A DNA stretch of 64,000 nt from Planomonospora parontospora (lineage in GTDB: Bacteria > Actinomycetota > Actinomycetes > Streptosporangiales > Streptosporangiaceae), in NCBI GenBank assembly GCA_014647935.1, contig BMQD01000022.1, positions 34,974 through 98,973 on the forward strand. Direction: 5' to 3'. This document shows positions 37,455-46,241 of the stretch, in pieces. How positions within the stretch are numbered: position 1 is the first letter of the stretch; the number at the start of each line of letters is the position of its first letter. The notes beneath the pieces are model-generated. The model made no database searches, was not told the origin of the DNA, and worked only from the letters and a program-made list of their open reading frames with translations. Made by a program: the position numbers and the translations under genes.

Positions 37455-38717
37455 GTGAACAAGAGGCTCGTTGGCGCGGTCACGCTCGGCCTGGCCGCCG
37501 CACTGGTAATGACCGCCTGCGGCTCCGAGGCTCCCGCCGCGGGCGGGGACAAGGCGGCCGGCGGCGGGGTGACGCTGAAGCTGGTCGCCGCCGACTACGG
37601 CGACGGGCCCACCGCCGAGAACAGCGGTGAGAAGTTCTGGAAGGGCGTCGTCGACGAGTTCCAGGCGGCCAACCCCGGCATCAAGGTCGACGTCCAGGTG
37701 ATCAACTGGAACGACATCGACAAGCAGGTCGCCACCATGGTCCAGAACGGCCAGGTGCCCGACATCCTGCAGACCGGCGACTACTCGGGCTTCGTCAAGG
37801 ACGGGCTGCTCTACAAGACCGACGAGGTCCTGTCGCCGCAGACCTCCGGCGACCTGCTGGAGAAGTTCGCCGAGTTCGGCAAGGTCGAGGGCGTCGGCTA
37901 CGGCATCCCGTTCGTCTCCTCCGCCCGCGCCCTGTTCTACAACAAGGCCCTGTTCGACAAGGCCGGCATCGCCGAGGCGCCCAAGACCTGGGACGAGCTC
38001 AAGGCCGCCGCCGAGAAGCTGAAGGCCTCCGGCGTCTCCCAGCCGTTCGGCCTGCCGCTGGGCAACGAGGAGGCCCAGGCCGAGTCGTTCCTGTGGTTCA
38101 TGGGCAACGGCGGCGGCTACAAGGACGCCTCCGGCGCCTGGACGGTCGACTCCCCGGCCAACGTCGAGGCCTTCGAGTACCTCAAGGGCCTGGTGAAGGC
38201 GGGCCTGACCACCCCCAACCCCGGCACCAAGAACCGCAAGGACGTCTGGGCCGACTTCGCCGCGGGCAAGGTCGGCATGGTCAACGGCGGACCCATGTCG
38301 ATCCCGATCTTCGAGAAGGGCGGCCTGACCGACTTCGGCGTCGCCCCCATCGCGGGCAAGACCGGTCCGCTCGACACCACGCTCGGCGTCCAGGACTGGA
38401 TCATGGCCTTCAACAAGAACGGCCGCAAGGAGGAGATCAAGAAGTTCTTCGACTTCTTCTACGGCGGCACCGCGGCGCAGAAGATCAGCGACACCTACAA
38501 GCTGCTCCCGGTGACCAAGTCCGGCATCGAGAGGCTGTCGTCGGACGAGAAGCTCAAGCCGTTCCTGGACGCGCTGCCCAACGCGACCTTCTACCCCTTC
38601 CAGGACCCGAAGTGGTCCGAGGTGAACACCCAGATCAAGCAGACCATCGGCAGCGCGATCGACGGTGACCCCAAGGCGGTCCTCGGGGCGATCCAGAAGA
38701 CGGCCACCGCGAACTAG
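37455..38717 (+). CDS. Sugar ABC transporter substrate-binding lipoprotein
   Basis: A 420-aa family 1 solute-binding protein. The signal peptide ends in the lipobox VMTAC, so it is a membrane-anchored lipoprotein. The mature part has the family pattern VDEFQAANPGIKVDVQVINW and a closing YPFQDPKWSEVNTQIKQTI. GTG 37455 is preferred because AGGTGG is 8 nt upstream; ATG 37449 or 37431 would be too close to it or precede it. It is first in an operon with two permeases and no ATPase, as in das/ngc systems that share MsiK. The dre-like sites suggest N-acetylglucosamine or chitooligosaccharide uptake. Confidence 0.9.
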   Translation: MNKRLVGAVTLGLAAALVMTACGSEAPAAGGDKAAGGGVTLKLVAADYGDGPTAENSGEKFWKGVVDEFQAANPGIKVDVQVINWNDIDKQVATMVQNGQVPDILQTGDYSGFVKDGLLYKTDEVLSPQTSGDLLEKFAEFGKVEGVGYGIPFVSSARALFYNKALFDKAGIAEAPKTWDELKAAAEKLKASGVSQPFGLPLGNEEAQAESFLWFMGNGGGYKDASGAWTVDSPANVEAFEYLKGLVKAGLTTPNPGTKNRKDVWADFAAGKVGMVNGGPMSIPIFEKGGLTDFGVAPIAGKTGPLDTTLGVQDWIMAFNKNGRKEEIKKFFDFFYGGTAAQKISDTYKLLPVTKSGIERLSSDEKLKPFLDALPNATFYPFQDPKWSEVNTQIKQTIGSAIDGDPKAVLGAIQKTATAN

Positions 38718-38816
38718 CCCCTCGCGGGATCCCGACTCCGATCACCGGTGACCGGGTGCGGCGGGCGCGCAGGAAGGCGCCCGCCGCACCCGGCGCCACG
38801 TTCGAAAGCAGGACGC

Positions 38817-39722
38817 ATGCAGCAGACATTCACCCCGGGCCGGGTGGTGCGCGCGCTGGCCCCGCTGGCCTGGATCGGCCCGGCGGTGGTCCTGATCGCC
38901 GTCGTGGTCGTCTGGCCGGTCGTGGTGATGGTCCAGTCGTCGTTCCTGAAGATCAGCCGGTTCGGCGTGGTCCAGGGATCGAACGGGCTCGACAACTACA
39001 CCAAGCTGTTCGCCGAGCCCGACTTCGGCGGGGTCATGACCAGGAGCCTGGTGTGGGTGGTCGCCGTGGTGGTCCTCACCGTGGCGCTCTCCCTGGGCCT
39101 GGCGCAGCTGTTCAACCAGCGCTTCCCGGGCCGCCGGTTCGCCCGCTGGGCGCTGATCGCGCCGTGGGCGGCCTCGGTCCTGATGACGGCGATCATCTTC
39201 AAGTGGATGCTCGACCCCGAGGTCGGCCTGATCAACATGATCCGGCGGAACCTCGGCCTGCTGGACGCGCTCGGCGGCGCCGACGCCGACCCGCTGGGCA
39301 ACGCGGCGACCGCGATGCCGTGGCTCGTCTTCGTCGCGGTCTTCGTCTCCCTGCCGTTCACCACCTACGCGCTGCTCGCGGGGCTGTCGGCGATCCCCTC
39401 CGACGTCTACGAGGCCGCCAAGATGGACGGCGCCTCCAGGTTCCGCACCTACTGGTCGATCACGCTGCCGCTGCTGCGGCCGGCCCTGGTCGTGGCGACG
39501 CTCATCAACGTGATGAACGTCTTCAACAGCTTCCCGATCATCTGGGCCATGACGCACGGCCAGCCCGGCTACTCCACCGCGACCTCGACCATCTTCATGT
39601 ACATCCTCAAGGGCTCCGACATCGGTGAGTCGGCGGCCATGTCCGTCGTCAACTTCGGAATGGTGATCGTGCTGACGATCATCTTCCTCAAGGTCAGCAA
39701 GTGGAGGACGGAGGTCTCATGA
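38817..39722 (+). CDS. Sugar ABC transporter permease (MalF-like)
   Basis: A 301-aa inner-membrane permease with about six helices and the EAA loop EAAKMDGASRFRTYWSITLPL that contacts the ATPase. The start MQQTFTPGRV follows AGCAGGA. It lies 99 bp after the binding-protein gene. Its stop overlaps a 23-codon frame (ATGA) that leads into the next permease. Confidence 0.93.
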   Translation: MQQTFTPGRVVRALAPLAWIGPAVVLIAVVVVWPVVVMVQSSFLKISRFGVVQGSNGLDNYTKLFAEPDFGGVMTRSLVWVVAVVVLTVALSLGLAQLFNQRFPGRRFARWALIAPWAASVLMTAIIFKWMLDPEVGLINMIRRNLGLLDALGGADADPLGNAATAMPWLVFVAVFVSLPFTTYALLAGLSAIPSDVYEAAKMDGASRFRTYWSITLPLLRPALVVATLINVMNVFNSFPIIWAMTHGQPGYSTATSTIFMYILKGSDIGESAAMSVVNFGMVIVLTIIFLKVSKWRTEVS

Positions 39723-39790
39723 CCGAACAACGTGAGGTCGTCGATGAGCGCCGCCCCTGGGGCATGGGGCCGACGAAGGAGGTCGCATGA
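39719..39790 (+). CDS. Bridging 23-residue small ORF between two permease genes
   Basis: ATG 39719 overlaps the stop of the first permease (ATGA), and its own stop at 39788-39790 overlaps the start of the second permease (ATGA). The peptide would be MTEQREVVDERRPWGMGPTK followed by EVA. It contains AAGGAGG, the ribosome site of the next gene. It may serve translational coupling only, or encode a real microprotein. There is no homology evidence. Confidence 0.4.
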   Translation: MTEQREVVDERRPWGMGPTKEVA

Positions 39791-40677
39791 CCCTCACCGA
39801 AAGCGCCCCGGCCGCGCCTGCGCGGCGGCCGGCGGCGGCTCCGGCCCCCGCGCGGGCCCGCAGGCTCCCGTCGGTCAAGACCGTGATCGTCGCGGCGAGC
39901 GCCTACCTCGTCGCGTTCGTCTTCCTCTTCCCCTACCTGGTGATGATCCTCACCGCGCTCCGGCCGCAGGAGGAGCTGCGCGAGGCGACCTTCCTGCCGA
40001 CGACGTTCGCGTGGTCGAACTTCACGAACTTCTGGACCGGCGGGCTGGCGCAGAACCTGGGCGTCACCCTGCAGGTGGCGGCGGGGTCGACCGTCCTGGT
40101 GCTGCTGGTGGCGCTGCCCGCGGCGTACTACACGGCCCGGCACGAGTTCCGGGGCCGGACGGCGTTCCTGGTCCTGGTGCTGATCACGCAGATGTTCCAG
40201 CCCACCGCCATGCTGGTCGGCATCTACCGGGAGTTCTTCCAGTTCGGCCTGGTGGACACGGTCTGGTCGCTGATCCTCGTCAACGGGGGGTTCAACCTGG
40301 CGTTCGCGGTGTGGATCCTCAACGCCTACTTCTCCTCCATCCCGCGGGAACTGGAGGAGGCCGCCTTCATCGACGGCAACGGCCGGTTCGGAGCCCTGTT
40401 CCGGGTGACGCTGCCGCTGGCGATGCCGGGTGTGGTGACCGCGCTGATCTTCACCTTCATCGCGGCCTGGAACGAGTTCGTCGTGGCCCTGACGCTCACC
40501 ACGACCCCGTCCAACCAGCCGCTGACGGTGGCGCTGAACTCCTTCATCGGGCAGTACCAGGTGGACTGGCAGAACCTGTTCGCGGGCTCGGTGATCGCCA
40601 CCATCCCGGTGATCATCCTGTTCGCGCTCATCGAGCGGAAGGTCGTCGGCGGCCTGACCGCGGGTTCGATCAAGTAG
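39787..40677 (+). CDS. Sugar ABC transporter permease (MalG-like)
   Basis: A 296-aa permease with about six helices and the EAA loop EEAAFIDGNGRFGALFRVTL. After a basic Ala/Pro-rich N-terminus the first helix is VIVAASAYLVAFVFLFPYLV. AAGGAGG precedes ATG 39787. It completes the importer with the two upstream genes; the ATPase must come from elsewhere. Confidence 0.93.
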   Translation: MTLTESAPAAPARRPAAAPAPARARRLPSVKTVIVAASAYLVAFVFLFPYLVMILTALRPQEELREATFLPTTFAWSNFTNFWTGGLAQNLGVTLQVAAGSTVLVLLVALPAAYYTARHEFRGRTAFLVLVLITQMFQPTAMLVGIYREFFQFGLVDTVWSLILVNGGFNLAFAVWILNAYFSSIPRELEEAAFIDGNGRFGALFRVTLPLAMPGVVTALIFTFIAAWNEFVVALTLTTTPSNQPLTVALNSFIGQYQVDWQNLFAGSVIATIPVIILFALIERKVVGGLTAGSIK

Positions 40678-40881
40678 TGGTGAATCCATCGAGTGAGAAA
40701 TAGCGGAATCCCGTATCTCACGCCGCAACATGGGTGATTCTGGACCGGTACATTCCGGATGTGGGACGGACCGGAAAGTGCGCGAAGCCGCGTGCCCGGC
40801 CGTCTCCGCCGACCGGGCGCGCCGGTGGCACCGCAGGGTGCCGCCGGTCCGGAAGGCGGGTGACCCAGCGGGAGGTGGGAA

Positions 40882-42789
40882 GTGGCCACGCAGGAAGGTC
40901 CGACGGTGACCTCGGGGGACATCGCCAGGCTCGCGGGGGTCGGCCGGGCCGCGGTGAGCAACTGGCGCCGCCGTTTCGGCGACTTCCCGGGGCCGGTCGG
41001 CGGCACCGCGTCGAGCCCGCTGTTCTCCCTGGCGGAGGTCGAGGCCTGGCTGCGGGCGCAGGGCAAGCTGGAGGAGCTTCCGGAGGACGAGCTGCTCTGG
41101 CAGCAGGTGCGCAACTCGGCCGACGACCTGCGGCTGCTCTCCCTCGTCAGCCGGCTCGCGGCGGCCGTCGCGCACCGCAGGCTCAGGACGCTCCTGGAGG
41201 CCGGGGACGCCGAGATCGCCGACGCGCTGCCCGACCTGGTCGTGGGCGACGAGGACGTCCCGCTGATCCGCGCCGCCGCTGCGCTCGCCGAGGTCCGCGG
41301 CCCCGAGGAGACCGTGGAGTTCCTCTACACCCGCTACGCCCAGGCCCACGCGCGCCGCGTCCAGGCGGTCTCCCCGGAGGTCGCCGACCTCATGGCGGCG
41401 TTCGTCGAGCCCCGGGCCGCCGAGGTGTTCGATCCGTCGTGCGGGCACGGAGGACTGCTGATCGCCGCCGGCGACCCCGGAGCGGTCCGGGCGGTGGGGC
41501 AGGAACGCGACGGCGACGCCGCCCGGCTGGCGGGCGCCCGGCTGGCGGTGCGCGGCATCACCGCCGACATCAGGCGGGGCGACGCCCTGACCGGTGACGC
41601 CTTCCCGCTGCTGCAGGCCGACGCCGTACTGTGCAGCCCGCCGTTCAGCGAGCGCGGCTGGGGATACGAGGAACTGGCGGGCGACCCGCGCTGGCAGTAC
41701 GGCCTGCCCCCGCGGGGGGAGTCCGAGCTGGCCTGGGTCCAGCACTGCCTGGCCCACGCCCGGCCGGGCGGGCAGGTCATCGTCCTGATGCCGCCCGCCG
41801 CGGCCGGCCGCAGGTCCGGCCGCCGGATCCGCTCCCGGTTCATCCGGACGGGCGCGCTGCGCGCGATCGTGGCCCTGCCGCCGGGGTCGGCCCCCCAGTC
41901 CGCGATGCCGCCCCATCTGTGGCTGCTCCGCCGGCCCGACGACGGCGACCCGATCCCGACGCACGTGCTGATGATCGACGCCACCGAGTCGCGGGACTCG
42001 GCGGTGCCGGCCTGGCGGTCCTTCGTGGAGGACCCGCGGCGCGAGACGGCCGGCAGCCGCGCGGTCCCGGTCATCGACCTGCTCGACGAGGACGTCGACC
42101 TCACCCCGGCCCGCCACCTGGCCCGCCCCGCCGCGGTCGCCGGCGGCGTCGGCAGGACCGTGGACGAGCTGCTGGCGGCCGTCGCCGAGCTGACCCGGCT
42201 GCTCCCCTCGGTCACGGAGACGCCGCACAGGCCTCTTGTGGCCGTCCCCCTGAGCGAGCTGGCGAGGACGGGCGCGCTGAGCGTCGTCCAGACGCCGGGG
42301 CGGATGGAGACCGGCCGGGGTGAACTGGCGCTGCTGACCGCGGAGGACCTGATCCTGGGACGGGCCGCCACGGGCAGGGGAGCGGACGGGCCCGGCCTGG
42401 TCGTCGCCGGACCCGGCGACGTCGTCGTCCCCGCCACGGGACGCGCCCCGGCCGCCGCGGTGGTCGAGGAGGAGACGGCGCTCGGCCCCCACCTGCTCCT
42501 CATCCGGCCGGACCCCGGTTCCTTCGATCCCCACTTCGTCGCCGGGTTCCTGCGGGCCTCGGCCGCCCGGGCGGCGGGCTCCGCCCCGTCCGCCTCCCGC
42601 CCGGACGCGCGGCGGATGCGGCTGCCCCGGCTGCCCCTCGCCGAGCAGCGGCGCTACGGGCAGCTCTTCCGCGAGCTGGACCTCTTCGCCGACGCGCTCC
42701 GCCGTACCGGCGAGGCGGGCGAGCTGCTCCGCGGGCTCGTCCTGGACGGCCTGGTCGACGGCGACCTGCGGCCGGACCCGAGCGGCTGA
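40882..42789 (+). CDS. Orphan N6-adenine DNA methyltransferase with helix-turn-helix and specificity region
   Basis: A 635-aa paralog of the protein at 33972, with the same N-terminal helix-turn-helix (DIARLAGVGRAAVSNWRRRF), methyltransferase motif I VFDPSCGHGGLLIAAG, motif IV VLCSPPFSERGWGYEEL and a C-terminal S-like region (VAGPGDVVVPATGR; LPLAEQRRYGQLF). Again the Asn of NPPF is replaced, here by Ser. There is no Nudix domain. GTG 40882 follows GGGAGGTGGGA. No restriction nuclease or translocase is adjacent, so it is an orphan, perhaps with a regulatory role. It is followed by a GNAT gene after 7 bp. Confidence 0.9.
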   Translation: MATQEGPTVTSGDIARLAGVGRAAVSNWRRRFGDFPGPVGGTASSPLFSLAEVEAWLRAQGKLEELPEDELLWQQVRNSADDLRLLSLVSRLAAAVAHRRLRTLLEAGDAEIADALPDLVVGDEDVPLIRAAAALAEVRGPEETVEFLYTRYAQAHARRVQAVSPEVADLMAAFVEPRAAEVFDPSCGHGGLLIAAGDPGAVRAVGQERDGDAARLAGARLAVRGITADIRRGDALTGDAFPLLQADAVLCSPPFSERGWGYEELAGDPRWQYGLPPRGESELAWVQHCLAHARPGGQVIVLMPPAAAGRRSGRRIRSRFIRTGALRAIVALPPGSAPQSAMPPHLWLLRRPDDGDPIPTHVLMIDATESRDSAVPAWRSFVEDPRRETAGSRAVPVIDLLDEDVDLTPARHLARPAAVAGGVGRTVDELLAAVAELTRLLPSVTETPHRPLVAVPLSELARTGALSVVQTPGRMETGRGELALLTAEDLILGRAATGRGADGPGLVVAGPGDVVVPATGRAPAAAVVEEETALGPHLLLIRPDPGSFDPHFVAGFLRASAARAAGSAPSASRPDARRMRLPRLPLAEQRRYGQLFRELDLFADALRRTGEAGELLRGLVLDGLVDGDLRPDPSG

Positions 42790-42796
42790 CTACGAT

Positions 42797-43234
42797 GTGG
42801 CCGTGATCATCGAAGAACGGCCCCTGTCGGACGAGGCCCTGTCCGCTCTGGTCGCGGCGGCCTTCGCGGAGCTGGTCGCCAAGTACGGCCCCGAGGGCCG
42901 GTCCGGGGTGCACCCCCGGGCGCGCTTCCTCGTCGCGGTGAGCGGGGACCGCGCCGTCGGCTGCGGCGCGGTGCAGCCGGTGGACGAGGCGACGGGCGAG
43001 GTCAAGCGGATGTACGTCGCCCCCGGACACCGCAGGCGCGGCGTCGCCCGCTCGCTGCTGGAGGCGCTGGAGGACCTGGCCCGGTCGCAGGGGCACACGG
43101 TGCTCCGCCTGGCGACCGGGCACCTGCAGCCGGAGGCCCTCGCGCTCTACCGGAGCTGCGGTTACCGGCCGATCCCGCCCTACGGGAAGTACGTCGAGGA
43201 GCCCACCACGCACTGCCTGGCCAAGCGGTTGTGA
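42797..43234 (+). CDS. GNAT-family N-acetyltransferase
   Basis: A 145-aa acetyl-CoA-dependent acyltransferase. The acetyl-CoA binding motif A is VKRMYVAPGHRRRGVARSLL, and the C-terminal part ALYRSCGYRPIPPYGKYV is typical of small GNATs. GTG 42797 is 7 bp after the methyltransferase gene, so the two are probably cotranscribed. The acceptor is unknown. Confidence 0.9.
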   Translation: MAVIIEERPLSDEALSALVAAAFAELVAKYGPEGRSGVHPRARFLVAVSGDRAVGCGAVQPVDEATGEVKRMYVAPGHRRRGVARSLLEALEDLARSQGHTVLRLATGHLQPEALALYRSCGYRPIPPYGKYVEEPTTHCLAKRL

Positions 43235-43265
43235 CCGCCGGCGGGGCCCGGGCGGGGCGGGCGGC

Positions 43266-44978
43266 TCAGCCCGGTCCGGTGGCGGCGGCGGTGTAGCGGT
43301 CCTCGACGAGCTCCCGCACGCGCCTCCTGGCCTCGGCCGCGGAGTCGCCGGGCTCCCGCTCGACCTCGGCCACCTCCGCCGCCAGCTCCTCGTCCTTGAC
43401 CTGCTCGGCGATCCACCGCGAGTAGTCGCCCCGGCGCAGGTGGTGGTTCCAGGTGTCGTCGTCGACGCCGTCGGCGAGCCTGCAGAACACGGCGAGGTTC
43501 TCGGCACGCAGGTTCAGCGCCCCGTGCGGACCCCGGAAGTAGAAGCTCTTGGCCTCCCCGAGGTCCCCGATCGCGTACTTGCGGCGGTGCCTCTGGCGCT
43601 CCTGCCGGGGCGGGGTCAGCTCCACCCGGAGCGGCTCGGCCGGCGGCTGCCAGAGCAGCAGGTGCCCCGTCGGCAGGTCCGGGAAGTCCTCCGGGGGCAG
43701 GATCTGACCGGTGGCGGCGGCGAAGGTGCCGAGCGCGTCGCCGGGGGACTCGCCCACCACGGCGATCGCGTTCAGGGTCTGCAGCACCGGTCCGCTGACC
43801 GCCGCCGGATGCACGGTGACCATCAGCAGCGCGCCCGCCTCCCGCAGCAGGCTCACCGACTCCAGGCCGAACCCGTCGGGCATCATGTGGTGGGCCTCGT
43901 CGACCACCAGCCAGTGCGGGTGCCCGTGGCGGGCCCGGAGCGCCGACAGGCGGGGCAGGAATCCCTCGAAGAAGCCCGGCCGGTCGTCGAGGGACACCCC
44001 CAGCAGGTTGACCACCACGCTCTCCCCGGGCTCCTTCAGCACCTGGACGATCTCGTCCTCGGTGGGGGCGCGGCGGCCGTCGCCGAGCACGACCGCGCCC
44101 TCGATCCCCTCGATGTAGTCGCCCTCCGGGTCGATCAGGCAGAACTGGTACCCCGCCTCGGCGATGCGTTCCAGCAGCGCGGCGGTGACGGTGGACTTGC
44201 CGCTGTGCGAGGGGCCGGCGATCAGCAGCCGCAGGCCGTACGGGGAGAACCGGAGCTCGCCGTCCTCGACGGTGCCCAGCAGCAGGTGGTGCCGGTCCAC
44301 GTCGACCTCGGACAGGTCGGTCTCGACGATCCGGCCGGCCAGCTCGGCCACCCCGGCGCCCCGCTCGCCCTCGGTCACCAGGTCGCAGCGCTCCTTGACG
44401 GCGGGGAGCGCGTTGGACACCGCCGCCGCGCACTCGCAGGCGACCAGGAACGCGTGGTCGTTCTCCGCGTCGCCCACCCCCACCGTGCTGTGCGCCGAGA
44501 GGCCGAGCTCCGCCAGCGCGGCGGCCAGGCCGCTGGCCTTGTTGACACCCGAGGGCAGGATCATGACCGCGCCCTTGTTGAAGATCATCTGCATCTCCAG
44601 GCCGAGCTCCTGGATCGCGTGCAGGACGGTGTCGCCGTGCGGCTCCCGGGTGGCCACGATCACCGAGCCGACGCTGAGCGGCTCCACGTCCCGCTCGCGC
44701 AGGAGCTCGACGAGCCTCGCCGGAGGGGCCTCCGCCAGGGGCGTGCTCGTCTGGTCGGCGGGGCGGTAGAGCACGGCCCCGTTCTCGGCGACGACCCGGT
44801 CGAACAGGTCCAGCCGGGGGAAGACCCGCAGGAGGTCCTCCAGCTCCCGCCCGGTGACCATGATCAGCTGCCGTCCGGAGCGTACGAGGCGCTCGAGCGC
44901 GGCCACGGTGCCGTCGTCGACGCGGCCCTCGGCGGCCAGGGTCTCGTCGTAGTCGCAAGCCAGGGCGTGATAGCGCAT
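43266..44978 (-). CDS. HAD hydrolase fused to HerA/DUF87-like ATPase
   Basis: A 570-aa two-domain protein. Residues 1-225 are a Cof-type (HAD-IIB) phosphatase with DYDETLA (motif I), VTGRE (motif II) and GVGDAENDHAF (motif IV). Residues about 245-570 are a P-loop ATPase with Walker A GPSHSGKST, Walker B WLVVDEAHHM and DPEGDYIEGIEG, resembling HerA/VirB4-type DUF87 proteins. ATG 44978 starts at the HAD domain; ATG 45011 is possible. Both active sites look intact. The role is unknown. Confidence 0.88.
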   Translation of the reverse strand: MRYHALACDYDETLAAEGRVDDGTVAALERLVRSGRQLIMVTGRELEDLLRVFPRLDLFDRVVAENGAVLYRPADQTSTPLAEAPPARLVELLRERDVEPLSVGSVIVATREPHGDTVLHAIQELGLEMQMIFNKGAVMILPSGVNKASGLAAALAELGLSAHSTVGVGDAENDHAFLVACECAAAVSNALPAVKERCDLVTEGERGAGVAELAGRIVETDLSEVDVDRHHLLLGTVEDGELRFSPYGLRLLIAGPSHSGKSTVTAALLERIAEAGYQFCLIDPEGDYIEGIEGAVVLGDGRRAPTEDEIVQVLKEPGESVVVNLLGVSLDDRPGFFEGFLPRLSALRARHGHPHWLVVDEAHHMMPDGFGLESVSLLREAGALLMVTVHPAAVSGPVLQTLNAIAVVGESPGDALGTFAAATGQILPPEDFPDLPTGHLLLWQPPAEPLRVELTPPRQERQRHRRKYAIGDLGEAKSFYFRGPHGALNLRAENLAVFCRLADGVDDDTWNHHLRRGDYSRWIAEQVKDEELAAEVAEVEREPGDSAAEARRRVRELVEDRYTAAATGPG

Positions 44979-45083
44979 GTCGGATCGGGTACCCGGATCC
45001 GACGGCGGCATCGTCTGGAACGGGTGAATTCCTGAGCCGGAAGACTTGAACGTCGCCGGATCCGCCGCGCCGGGGACCCCTTC

Positions 45084-46055
45084 TCAGGCGGGCACGGGGG
45101 ACCTGCGGTTCGGGACCCGTTCCAGCCAGGTCAGGCACCGCCACAGCCACTCCACCGGGCCGTACCGGAACCGCGCCAGCCACCACCGGCTGAAGGCGAC
45201 CTGGGCGGCCAGCACCGCCACCGCCAGGGCCGGCACCGACAACCGGGTCGGATCGGCGACCAGCAGCGGCAGCGCGCCCAGGATGGCCACCGTGCTGAGC
45301 AGGTAGTTGGTCAGGGCCATCCGGCCGAGCGGGGTGAGGGCCCGCATCAGCAGGTCGCGCAGGCGGGTGCGCAGGAGCAGCAGCAGCCCGGTGCCGTAGG
45401 CCGCCGAGCAGGCCACCCCGCTGGCGGTGTACGCGCTCCGGAAGAACAGCAGGCCCCCCGTGGAGGAGGCGATCCACAGGTAGACGAGCCCTCCCGCCAG
45501 CACCGTGCTGACCACGAAGGCGGGCGCCAGCAGCCGCTCGGAGAGCGGGAACTCCATCGCGGCCATGCCCAGCAGGAACAGCCCGCTGACCAGGGCCCCG
45601 CCACCGCCGTGGCCGACCCCCCAGACGGTGGCGCCGACCCCGGCCAGCAGCACCATCAGGTCCGGCAGGAACGACGCGGGCAGCAGCACCATCGCGCCGA
45701 ACCCCGCGTACGGCAGGAGCACCTCGTCCGGGTTCACCAGCCGGTGCGCCGCGCCGAAGCAGGCCAGCACGGCCAGCCTGCGCAGCAGGACCAGGCGGGG
45801 GTGCTCCGACCGGTCCCCGGCGGAGCGGAGGAACAGCACGAGGCTCATCCCGAACAGGAACGAGAAGATCGGGAAGAACTTGGCCTGGAAGAGGCTGTCG
45901 ACGACCCAGTCGACGGAGTTGCGCGCCGGGTGCTCCAACCGGTCGCACGTGTGCTGCCAGGTGTTGACCACCATGATCCCGCACAGCGCGAAACCGCGGA
46001 GCGCGTCCAGCTCGTGGAGTCTGCGGGGCGCCGAGGGACCCCGCTCACCGGCCAT
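45084..46055 (-). CDS. DUF418-family membrane protein
   Basis: A 323-aa polytopic membrane protein. The family opening RLHELDALRGFALCGIMVVN is present, with FPIFSFLFGMSLVLFLRSA and the C-terminal DUF418 region (PLGRMALTNYLLSTV; RFRYGPVEWLWRCLTW). Function is unknown; YeiB-like relatives show distant similarity to acyltransferases. I chose ATG 46055; GTG 46085 is equally possible because neither has a clear ribosome site. Confidence 0.88.
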   Translation of the reverse strand: MAGERGPSAPRRLHELDALRGFALCGIMVVNTWQHTCDRLEHPARNSVDWVVDSLFQAKFFPIFSFLFGMSLVLFLRSAGDRSEHPRLVLLRRLAVLACFGAAHRLVNPDEVLLPYAGFGAMVLLPASFLPDLMVLLAGVGATVWGVGHGGGGALVSGLFLLGMAAMEFPLSERLLAPAFVVSTVLAGGLVYLWIASSTGGLLFFRSAYTASGVACSAAYGTGLLLLLRTRLRDLLMRALTPLGRMALTNYLLSTVAILGALPLLVADPTRLSVPALAVAVLAAQVAFSRWWLARFRYGPVEWLWRCLTWLERVPNRRSPVPA

Positions 46056-46241
46056 ACGACGGAGACCGTTACGGAATGCAGTCACGCGAGCACCGTATAG
46101 CCGACGATCGCCGGGAAACGGGGAAGCACGCCGTGCCTTGCCTGACTCTGTGCCGACCACCGGCGGTCCGGTGCGGAGGCTTCCCGCGGTCGTCCGTGCC
46201 CTCCCGTGCCCCCCCTGCGGGGACCGGCCGCCGGGGCGCGG

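Noticed and set aside
33972-42789. Restriction-modification, BREX or DISARM system around the two methyltransferases
   Set aside because: No nuclease, helicase, phosphatase PglZ, BrxC or DrmA-type gene is present. The only ATPase candidate, the HAD-HerA fusion, lies on the other side of a GNAT gene and points the opposite way.
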